This document shows, one piece after another, positions 14,293-21,558 of a stretch of DNA of 22,492 nucleotides. The DNA is taken from assembly GCA_016932755.1 (NCBI GenBank), contig JAFGCE010000027.1, positions 1-22,492 of the forward strand, given 5' to 3'. The notes beneath the pieces are model-generated. The model was not told where the DNA came from. It saw only the letters and a program-made list of their open reading frames with translations, and searched no databases. A program made the translations under genes and the position numbers. Numbering within the stretch: the first letter of the stretch is position 1; each line of letters opens with the position of its first letter. This DNA is from Candidatus Woesearchaeota archaeon (GTDB lineage: Archaea; Nanobdellota; Nanobdellia; Woesearchaeales; JAGWAF01).

Positions 14293-14301
14293 CTATAAAA
14301 A
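14293..14301 (-). promoter_or_regulatory. TATA box of the HIT pair
   Basis: The minus strand reads TTTTTATAG about 27 bases before the ATG at 14270, with no ribosome-binding site. A leaderless transcript is likely. Confidence 0.55.
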
Positions 14302-14319
14302 GTTTTCTGAAGGGAAAGA

Positions 14320-14328
14320 TTTAAATAA
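14320..14328 (+). promoter_or_regulatory. TATA box of the pilin-like gene
   Basis: TTTAAATAA predicts transcription starting near 14350 and a leader of about 17 bases containing GAGGT (14356-14360), a normal ribosome-binding site for the ATG at 14367. Confidence 0.6.
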
Positions 14329-14366
14329 TTCCAATTTAAAATAAATGGCTGTAAAGAGGTGCTTTA

Positions 14367-14846
14367 ATGAACAAAAGAGGAGTTTCACCGCTTGTAGCGA
14401 CTTTGCTTCTTATAGCATTTGCCATTGCCCTCGGATTAGTAGTCATGAACTGGGGCAAGTCATACATTGAGGAAAAGTCCGAATTCACAGCAGGCGCTGA
14501 TGTCGGCTCATGCAGCCTTGTTGAATTAAGCATAATAAAAGTCGGAGGAAAGGAAAAGGTCTGCTATAACCCCTCTGATTACAGCATAGACCTGTTCATT
14601 GAGAGCGGAGCAGAAGTAAGGATTAATGACATTAAAGTAAGCGTAATCGGAAGCAATGGAATACAGAATATTGATTCTATTCTTACACAGCCTCTTGAAA
14701 GGGCTACAGGAGCCCAGATAAAATTCAGCTATCTTTCCAGCCTGGGGGAAATCCAGCAGATAAAGCTGATTCCGCAGGTAGGAACTGAAGAGCCGGTTTT
14801 CTGCACCCACAGGGCAGTTGTTTCAGAACAAATCGGGCAGTGCTGA
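14367..14846 (+). CDS. Archaeal type IV pilin-like secreted protein
   Basis: The N-terminus MNKRGVSPLVATLLLIAFAI is a class III signal peptide: a short basic head ending in KRG, predicted cleavage after G5, and a hydrophobic helix (residues 6-27) that assembles pilus cores in archaellins and archaeal pilins. The rest (159 aa total) is a beta-rich head with four cysteines, C49, C66, C146 and C159 (last residue), which could form two disulfides. The A24 peptidase at 11966 is the expected processing enzyme. No pilus ATPase or membrane platform gene is in the window, so it may be a minor pilin or a secreted anchored factor. Its TGA touches the stop of the converging giant gene with no bases between them. 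Confidence 0.88.
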   Translation: MNKRGVSPLVATLLLIAFAIALGLVVMNWGKSYIEEKSEFTAGADVGSCSLVELSIIKVGGKEKVCYNPSDYSIDLFIESGAEVRINDIKVSVIGSNGIQNIDSILTQPLERATGAQIKFSYLSSLGEIQQIKLIPQVGTEEPVFCTHRAVVSEQIGQC

Positions 14847-17800
14847 TTATCTTTCTTTAAGGCTTATCAGTGCATCAATCAGGTCAGTGTCATTCCAACC
14901 TCTGCCTGGTATTGCCTTAAGTATTTTTTCAAGCCTTACCCCTTTCTCAAGCTCTGCCTGTATATAATTTGCAAGCATCGCAATTGATTTGCTGTTCTTA
15001 TGCTTCCTTCCTTTTGTCAGCTGGTTAAATTCCCTGCTTGTGCTCAACTCCGCAAGCGCTTTTTCAATCACTTTGTAAGACCAGCCGACTTTCTTGATAT
15101 GCATGAGGATTGTTGAGAAGTTATGGCCTCTTTCCATCTCTCTTGTTATGTACACTTTCAGCATTTCATACTTCTTGCCGTGCTTATCCTCCTCATGGGC
15201 AGACTCGTGATGCAGCAGCTCCATGTCAAAGTGCTTTGCCCATTCCGGAGTCTTTTTTATCATCAGTATTCTTCTCAGCTGGAGCTCGTTTCTCAGCCAA
15301 AGCTCAAATAATAATGAGAGGGTTCCGAAGCCATAGAAAAGTATTGTCAGAGCCATGAAAGTCAGCAGTATAAAGCTTATGAAATAATTATAAGACAGCA
15401 CAGTCATCTTTATTGTGTATGTGTAGAATACAACAATACTTTCAAAGAAGAATATTATGTAGTGGAAGAATAACACAAATGCCGATGCAAGCACAATCCA
15501 GTTGAAGATATTCCTTGTTTTTCTTGAAATATGGGTTAACAGATAAATAAGCAGCCCTGAAACAGCGATTATTGCAAAGATTAAGTCAAGGTTGGGGTTT
15601 ACCGCAATGTTGCTTGTCATTATATCCACTCCCAGCAGCCCTCTTAAGAAAAGCCCCTTAAGCCTGAAAGCAGGCGCAAGGATAAATGCAAGATATGAAG
15701 AAGCAAGCAGGGCTATTTTCCATCTTGAAAGAATGAATCTCGGCACCTCTGAGAATGGCAGTTTCCTGTTCTTGTAAAGGTGGTACCACACGAATGCAGG
15801 CAGTGCAAGCAATGAGACTATTGCAATTATGTTAAGGAGATACATGCCCAAAAGGACTGCTATCTGTCCTGCTCCCATGCCGATAGTTCCCTGGCTGAAC
15901 AATGACTGAATCTGCATTGTCTGGATTCCGAAGACTCCTCTGAGCCATCCGTAAATATTGAATATCGGCGCATGTCCCTGCTGCCAGCTTGCAAGGTAGA
16001 TTGGGTTGTACAGTCCAAGCGCATAAGGTATTATGAATATTCCAATCTCTGTCAAGGTGTGGAGTATCAGCATGCCTGAAATTCCTATGAGGATTGTCTT
16101 CCTGTTCTGGAACAGGTCAATGAAGCTTTCATAGAATTTTTCTCCGGCATTGCCTATCTTGTAGATTAATCCGAGCATCCAGTGTTTTTCCCTGTGCTTT
16201 ATCAGGACGAAAAGATAGAACACAATTGCTGCTGTAACCAAGGCTGCGTCAACAGCTATTGCAAGCCACTCCATCATCAGGTTGAAAACCACAAGGAAGA
16301 AGAAAAGATGAGTTATTGTCACGAAAAATGCCCTTGATATCAGCTTGAAGAAGCTTTTTGGCGGCTCTCCATATTCCTTTATCACTCCCATGAAGCTTTT
16401 CTCGCTTATTGTTCTTCTCTTTGCTATGTAGACTGATACTGCTATTATGATTACTGCTCCTGCTGTGAAAAAAGTTGTCTCAAGAAGTTGGGCATTGTTT
16501 GCTATTAATGCGTAAAGGTCTTTAAGGTATCCTGCATCTATGAACTCTGTCTGCGCAACTTCTATCACATTTTTTATTATAAGCATGAAATGGCCTGTAA
16601 GAAGCATGATGTCAAGATTCCTGCACCTGCATCCGAAAAGCACTCTTGTGATGCTGACCCTGAACAGGAGATATCCGAGAATTGTCCATGATATTACCTT
16701 CTTTGCAAAGTCTACCTCGCCAGGAAGGAATCTTGCAAAGTCAAGTATGTTCAGGATTATGATAAGGATTAATATTCCTTCCTCGATGTCAATGTCCAGC
16801 TTTGTTACAAGAAGCTTTATAGGTCTTGATGCCAAGTCAAGGATTGTATTTATCTGCTGTTCTGTGTAGCGCCTTGTCCTTTTCAGCGACTCTGCTATCC
16901 CTTGCCAGCTGTATCCTTTTTTCCTTGTTCTTTTCGCCCATTTTATCAGGTGCCCAATCTCGATTAATTTTTCCTTTTCAGCATAGCCGTATGCAGAGAA
17001 GAATGTAATTATTGCAATAATCAACGGGACTATCAGAAGAGGAATTAATGCCCTTGCATAATTTATCTTCTTTGAAACTATCAGGATTTTCTGGGCTAAA
17101 GGAATGACCATGGTCTTGTCTGCGCATCCCTCCTCAGCTGCTTTCTTTATGAGGTAGTTTATCTCTTCTTTTGATGTCAGTGTTTCAAAATGCCATCTTA
17201 TCAGAGGGTCTTCTGAGATTATTTCAAAGTCCACGTCGCTTACAATCATGTCCCTCTTGATAATTTCAACAAGGCATTTCGGGATTTCAGCGAAGATGCT
17301 GACATCGTAAAGAATTGTGTTTTCCTGTATGTCCAGATTTATTTTGAATTCTGTCGTGTCTTCTGTTGTTGTAACCTCTTTTGTTATTGTGATGTATTTT
17401 GACGTGTTCTCTATCTTTTCCTGTATCTCCCTTTCTTTTTCTGCTCTTTCTTCTTCTGTCAGCTCCCTTGGCAGAATTTCTATTATTATATTGTTGACTG
17501 CGTCTTCTGACAGGCGTTTATTGATTATGTACTGGAGCTCAATCTCCTCATTTGTCTTAAGCAGGGGTATGTCAAACTCAATCTCAGGGTCCTGCTTGAT
17601 TATTGCAAAGCTGTCAACAGCCTCTATGTCTGTCGCCTTTTCTGCAACAGTTTTTGGTATTGTCAGCCTTGCCCTTATGTCCTCCAAGTCATAGAACCCT
17701 ATGTTTTTTACTCTCTCAATGATTTTTGTCTTTGACCTTGAGATTACATACTCTCTTGTGTGCTTTACTTTTGTGTCAAATATCTTCTGGATTATCGGGT

Positions 17801-20800
17801 CTGTTATTATTGGCTTTTCTTTCCTGCCTGACGGGATTTCCACTGGTTTTTCTATTTCAGGTTCTTTTGGCTTTTCAGGAGTTGGAACAACCACTGGCGG
17901 TGGTGGAGGTGGGATTTCCTCTTCTGTGGTTCCTGTTCCGCCCCCTCCTGAGCATCCTGTGAATGATAGTGAGATATTCTGCGCTGTTTCAACAAGGCTG
18001 TCGTTCGCCTTTACCTGGATTGTTTCTGTTCCGCACCATTTTGCTGAAGGGGTTATTGTAAGATTGTTTCCAGTTATTTTTGTGGAAATATGGCTTGAGT
18101 TTGTCGAGCTGAAAATTAAGGCGTCATTATCCTCGTCATAAAACATTTCGCTCAGATTATGGTAACTTACCGTGTTGTAGCTGTAACTAAAGCTGGAAGA
18201 ACCATTAAACTTTGGAATCCTGTCGATTATTAACTTTCCAGATGGGTTGAATTCGCCGGAATTTCCCCTGCTGTCATAAGCAGTGCATCTCAGGTCAACA
18301 TTTGCCTGAGGCGCTATCCCGGAAACATCCCATGTGAAAGGCTTTGCAACCAAATATGCGTGGTCGAAATATGTTGAGATTATATTAGAGGATTGGTCCC
18401 CTCTTGTCTCAATTTTTAAATATTTCACACTTGTTCCAGTTAAATCAACATCACTGCAGTATGTCTCTTCGGTTCCAGTTAGTTGGGTGAACTGTGCATC
18501 AGAATTACAGTTATTAAAATCAGAATCGCAATTCCAATAAAGCTTGAACCTTGGTCCTGCTCCTGTTCCATAACCTTTTACACAGAATAAATAATTGCCA
18601 TTCGGTACTATTATGTAGAAATTATCAAACAAATTAAATGAGTTCGCTTTTTGATTAATGAATCCTGTATAAACTCCATCATCATAAGCTAACTCTGCGT
18701 CATTGACAGGTGGGATACCAGGGAATGAGTCTGTTCTTTGCTCCCATCCGCTGTTATAATATGAATCAATGTAATAATTGAAGCCCTGCAGATTCTCTGA
18801 ACCAGAACAGGAGTAGTTTATCTCATATTCATAGACTCCTGTTTCCGGCTCAAGAGTGTTTGGGCTTGTCGGAGGCCTGTCAATTGTGACAGTTTCCGTT
18901 GTGAATTGTGAATAATAATTTCCGTTGTATGCACGACATTTCAAATCAATGTCCTGCTCAGATATTGAGCTTATGTCCCAGACATGAATACTGTTTTCAT
19001 CCAAAGAATTGTTTAACAAATTCCAATTGCTGTTATAATAGGCATAAACTTCGTAAATTAAATTTCCGCTTCCGTTGCAGGTTATGTTAATTTCATCTTC
19101 AAATATTCCTGACTGAGGCTGCAAATTCGGAGTTGTTGGAGCAGAAGGATGGCTGATTGTTATGTTTTGTTCAGTTTTGCTGGATGATTGAATTATTCCA
19201 TCATAAGCATAACATCCAATCTTGACTCCTGTTTGGTTTACACCCAAACTTGTATCCCAAGTGTAATTTCCATATCCCTCATCTCCTTCAGATGCTGGAA
19301 CAACAGAAAGATTTCTCCATTTTATTCCGTCATAATCCTCATAATATGCCTGGATTGTATAATTGAAATTGCTGTCAGCGTCAGTTGAGCCGTAGCATGA
19401 GATATTTATTTCATCCCCAAAAGTCTGGCTTGCACAGCTCCCTCCATTACATTTCAACAAGGTTGGTGTTGTTGGCGCGCCGGGGTGCTCTATGGAAATT
19501 GGGAATGATATCTGTTCAAGATTTGGTGAGTTTGAGAAAGTATCTGAAGAATAACATATCAACTTAATGTTATCTGCAGGTACCTTTGAAACATTCCAAA
19601 TATAATTTCCATCTGGAAGATTATCTGCAATTGTGATTAACTTCCCTTCGCTATTGCCTATGTATTGGATAATGTAACTTATATCATCCCCATCAAGGTC
19701 ATAACTTCCGCCGCAGGATATGTTGATTATTGAGTTTGTATCATTGTAAACTCCTGAAGGGGGGGTTAGTGTTGTTGGCTTTGTCGGAGCAGAATTGTTG
19801 ACTGTTAAAACCCATTCTTCTGTTTGCTTGCCTTGACTCTGGTTGTTGTAACATTCTGCATTCCAGAAATAATCTCCTTTGTTCAAATTTAGCGTGCCGA
19901 ACTTGAATATGTTATTTGCAAGTCTTACAATATATTCTGAATTAGGATCATCATACAAGACATAATATTTACCCGGAATATAAAATGCGTCAAAGGTTAT
20001 GTTGTTAACCCCAGTAATAAGAACAGAATCATCCGTTATAATCTTGCTTACCCAAGAACCGCCGGATGAAATTTCACTAGGAGAAATATTGAACAAATTA
20101 TTGCCATTTATTTTTACGATTATTGGCCCACTGGGGCTTCCTGTTTTGTTTAAATATGCTCGGAAAACTTTGAAATTTGTGTTTAACAGGTCTATCTTTT
20201 TTGTTAAAATGCTAGAATAATTAATGATGTTATAATTTGGGTCCACTCCTCCCTGCACTCCGGAGTCATTATATGCCTCTAATGAAGTATTCCAGTTCAG
20301 ATTAATTTCTGTTTGATTTAGCGCTTCGTTAAGATACAATGAGCAGTTATCAATTAGGTAATCATCTTCGACCTGCAAATAAAAATCAATGTTTGTATCA
20401 GCATAGAACCCAGAGCTTCCGTTTATAGGGCTTGAAAGAGTTACTTCAGGAGTGTTTGTTACATTAACATAAATCAAGTCGCTTTCATTTGTGGCATTCA
20501 AATTATCCACTGCAGTAACCTTAAAGCTTCTTAGTCCGTAGAAGTTTGCATCAGGAGTAATATTCATAATTCCTGTTGAATTGTCAATAGTTATTGTCAG
20601 GTTATTCGCTGAAGTGGCATTCCAGCCTAAACTCTGGCTTGAATGCATATCGGGTTCATAGAAATAATTGTTCAAATTAACTGAATAAAATGTGTCTTCC
20701 TCAATTGTAATGTTTGGGATTGTTGCATTCTGGACAGGAGCACTGTTTGTGATTGTAAAATTATCTGTTGCATTAAGCCAGGGATATCCTGTCTTGTTGC

Positions 20801-21143
20801 AGCTTACTGTGAAATTATGAGTTCCAACGCTCATATTTTGGAAGCTTACCCTGTACAATTTGCTGTTTGAATCATAAGTCAGGTTATTCTGCCCTACAGC
20901 ATAACTTAGGTTTATCTTGCAGCTTGCGTTCTCAACAGGCATATGGGAAGTTATGTTTGAATAGTTTGCATAGAATGTAGTTATGCTTAAGTCATAGGTA
21001 GGCTGGCTGTCGCTTGTGTCCCAGACTGTCAAATTTATTTCGCCAACCTGCACAGACTCCTGTGCATATACAGCCAGAGCTAGAACTAATGAAATCAGCA
21101 AGAGTACATTCATCTTTTGTAATTTATTCTTCTTCATTTTCAT
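14847..21143 (-). CDS. Giant multi-domain surface protein, about 2,100 aa
   Basis: Start at 21143 (MKMKKNKLQKMNVLLLISLV) is preferred; 21161 is the longest option. Rough layout: secretory signal to AYA; cadherin-like domain (about 140-235); a unique beta region; four Ig-like repeats, each with a Cys pair (INISC...IKLIC type, from about 455, 560, 672 and 765), the fourth split by an insert of about 120 residues (about 817-939); a second cadherin-like domain (about 978-1066); Gly/Pro stalk (GGGGTG...PPPPPP, about 1070-1115); two copies of a domain with IPK...DP.I...EEI.Y.I (about 1130-1365); about 13-15 membrane segments (about 1370-1960); and a cytosolic tail of helical repeats. N-x-S/T sequons are very dense outside the membrane. 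It overlaps the regulator gene upstream, so they share a message. Function unknown; adhesin, receptor or transport role possible. Confidence 0.85.
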   Translation of the reverse strand: MKMKKNKLQKMNVLLLISLVLALAVYAQESVQVGEINLTVWDTSDSQPTYDLSITTFYANYSNITSHMPVENASCKINLSYAVGQNNLTYDSNSKLYRVSFQNMSVGTHNFTVSCNKTGYPWLNATDNFTITNSAPVQNATIPNITIEEDTFYSVNLNNYFYEPDMHSSQSLGWNATSANNLTITIDNSTGIMNITPDANFYGLRSFKVTAVDNLNATNESDLIYVNVTNTPEVTLSSPINGSSGFYADTNIDFYLQVEDDYLIDNCSLYLNEALNQTEINLNWNTSLEAYNDSGVQGGVDPNYNIINYSSILTKKIDLLNTNFKVFRAYLNKTGSPSGPIIVKINGNNLFNISPSEISSGGSWVSKIITDDSVLITGVNNITFDAFYIPGKYYVLYDDPNSEYIVRLANNIFKFGTLNLNKGDYFWNAECYNNQSQGKQTEEWVLTVNNSAPTKPTTLTPPSGVYNDTNSIINISCGGSYDLDGDDISYIIQYIGNSEGKLITIADNLPDGNYIWNVSKVPADNIKLICYSSDTFSNSPNLEQISFPISIEHPGAPTTPTLLKCNGGSCASQTFGDEINISCYGSTDADSNFNYTIQAYYEDYDGIKWRNLSVVPASEGDEGYGNYTWDTSLGVNQTGVKIGCYAYDGIIQSSSKTEQNITISHPSAPTTPNLQPQSGIFEDEINITCNGSGNLIYEVYAYYNSNWNLLNNSLDENSIHVWDISSISEQDIDLKCRAYNGNYYSQFTTETVTIDRPPTSPNTLEPETGVYEYEINYSCSGSENLQGFNYYIDSYYNSGWEQRTDSFPGIPPVNDAELAYDDGVYTGFINQKANSFNLFDNFYIIVPNGNYLFCVKGYGTGAGPRFKLYWNCDSDFNNCNSDAQFTQLTGTEETYCSDVDLTGTSVKYLKIETRGDQSSNIISTYFDHAYLVAKPFTWDVSGIAPQANVDLRCTAYDSRGNSGEFNPSGKLIIDRIPKFNGSSSFSYSYNTVSYHNLSEMFYDEDNDALIFSSTNSSHISTKITGNNLTITPSAKWCGTETIQVKANDSLVETAQNISLSFTGCSGGGGTGTTEEEIPPPPPPVVVPTPEKPKEPEIEKPVEIPSGRKEKPIITDPIIQKIFDTKVKHTREYVISRSKTKIIERVKNIGFYDLEDIRARLTIPKTVAEKATDIEAVDSFAIIKQDPEIEFDIPLLKTNEEIELQYIINKRLSEDAVNNIIIEILPRELTEEERAEKEREIQEKIENTSKYITITKEVTTTEDTTEFKINLDIQENTILYDVSIFAEIPKCLVEIIKRDMIVSDVDFEIISEDPLIRWHFETLTSKEEINYLIKKAAEEGCADKTMVIPLAQKILIVSKKINYARALIPLLIVPLIIAIITFFSAYGYAEKEKLIEIGHLIKWAKRTRKKGYSWQGIAESLKRTRRYTEQQINTILDLASRPIKLLVTKLDIDIEEGILILIIILNILDFARFLPGEVDFAKKVISWTILGYLLFRVSITRVLFGCRCRNLDIMLLTGHFMLIIKNVIEVAQTEFIDAGYLKDLYALIANNAQLLETTFFTAGAVIIIAVSVYIAKRRTISEKSFMGVIKEYGEPPKSFFKLISRAFFVTITHLFFFLVVFNLMMEWLAIAVDAALVTAAIVFYLFVLIKHREKHWMLGLIYKIGNAGEKFYESFIDLFQNRKTILIGISGMLILHTLTEIGIFIIPYALGLYNPIYLASWQQGHAPIFNIYGWLRGVFGIQTMQIQSLFSQGTIGMGAGQIAVLLGMYLLNIIAIVSLLALPAFVWYHLYKNRKLPFSEVPRFILSRWKIALLASSYLAFILAPAFRLKGLFLRGLLGVDIMTSNIAVNPNLDLIFAIIAVSGLLIYLLTHISRKTRNIFNWIVLASAFVLFFHYIIFFFESIVVFYTYTIKMTVLSYNYFISFILLTFMALTILFYGFGTLSLLFELWLRNELQLRRILMIKKTPEWAKHFDMELLHHESAHEEDKHGKKYEMLKVYITREMERGHNFSTILMHIKKVGWSYKVIEKALAELSTSREFNQLTKGRKHKNSKSIAMLANYIQAELEKGVRLEKILKAIPGRGWNDTDLIDALISLKER

Positions 21144-21378
21144 AGCTCTGCGCAATTGCAATAAACCCCTGTGTTCTTGGGCTGTAGTTCAGCCTGACAA
21201 CAGTTGAAGGCCCGACTTTCTCTATCTGGACAACTTTTTCCTTCTCAAGAAACTGCACAGTCCTGTATGCAGCGTTATAGCTAATGCCTGATTTCTTTGA
21301 AATCTGCAGAATTGTGAGCGGTTTTCCTATATGCTTCTCTATTTCTCCAACAACCTTAGCTATAAACTTTACATTCAT
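21124..21378 (-). CDS. Small winged-helix transcriptional regulator
   Basis: An 84-residue protein with a helix-turn-helix in the middle: IGKPLTILQISKKSGISYNA (about residues 17-36), a recognition helix AAYRTVQFLEKEKVV (36-50) and a wing VQIEKVGPSTVVRLNY (50-65). This is the small archaeal wHTH type. It is the first gene of the operon with the giant surface protein; its TAA lies about 20 bases inside the likely start of that gene. Two identical-arm operators sit directly before its ATG, so autoregulation is likely, and the giant protein would be under the same control. A short acidic tail (SYENEEE) ends it. The ligand or signal is not readable. Confidence 0.85.
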   Translation of the reverse strand: MNVKFIAKVVGEIEKHIGKPLTILQISKKSGISYNAAYRTVQFLEKEKVVQIEKVGPSTVVRLNYSPRTQGFIAIAQSYENEEE

Positions 21379-21380
21379 AT

Positions 21381-21396
21381 TATCTAATATTAGATA
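21381..21396 (-). promoter_or_regulatory. Operator 1: perfect 16-bp palindrome
   Basis: TATCTAATATTAGATA is a perfect palindrome that begins two bases upstream of the regulator ATG. Its arms TATCTA/TAGATA are identical to those of the second site. Confidence 0.75.
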
Positions 21397-21400
21397 AATA

Positions 21401-21416
21401 TATCTATATTTAGATA
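21401..21416 (-). promoter_or_regulatory. Operator 2: same arms, 20 bp away
   Basis: TATCTATATTTAGATA has the same TATCTA-N4-TAGATA arms. The centre-to-centre distance to operator 1 is exactly 20 bp, about two helical turns, so two dimers would sit on the same DNA face. Confidence 0.75.
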
Positions 21417-21417
21417 G

Positions 21418-21428
21418 TAATATAAAAA
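21418..21428 (-). promoter_or_regulatory. TATA box of the regulator/giant-protein operon
   Basis: The minus strand reads TTTTTATATTA. A start about 25 bases on (near 21398) would lie between the two operators, so bound repressor would block TFB or polymerase. Confidence 0.55.
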
Positions 21429-21441
21429 CCTTTCTACTATA

Positions 21442-21491
21442 TATTACTACTGATTAGTTACTAAAACCGCAACATTTAAATAGTAGTAATA
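21442..21491. repeat. 10-bp inverted repeat in the divergent promoter region
   Basis: TATTACTACT (21442-21451) and AGTAGTAATA (21482-21491) are exact reverse complements 30 bases apart. The repeat lies between the two divergent promoters and is unlike the TATCTA operators, so it could be a site for a second regulator or chance in A/T-rich DNA. Confidence 0.4.
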
Positions 21492-21502
21492 CAATACTAT
21501 AC

Positions 21503-21530
21503 TTTAAATACCGGTTTTACTTTAATATAT
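21503..21530 (+). promoter_or_regulatory. Promoter region of the S8 protease gene
   Basis: Two candidate TATA boxes, TTTAAATA (21503-21510) and TTTAATATAT (21521-21530), precede an AGGGGTG ribosome-binding site (about 21539-21545), which is 13 bases before the ATG at 21559. Start sites near 21531 or 21550 are predicted; only the former leaves the ribosome-binding site in the message. Confidence 0.5.
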
Positions 21531-21558
21531 GACAATATAGGGGTGGGCAGAACTTAAA

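Noticed and set aside
18150..20960. Possible CRISPR or DNA repeat array
   Set aside because: The repeats are at protein level only (Ig-like units of about 100 residues); no short, regularly spaced DNA repeats are present. No CRISPR array or IS element was seen in the window.
21144..21161. Upstream ATG at 21161 as start of the giant protein
   Set aside because: It would lengthen the overlap with the regulator gene to 38 bases and put MQLRRA before an already complete signal peptide; 21143 is more natural, though not proven.
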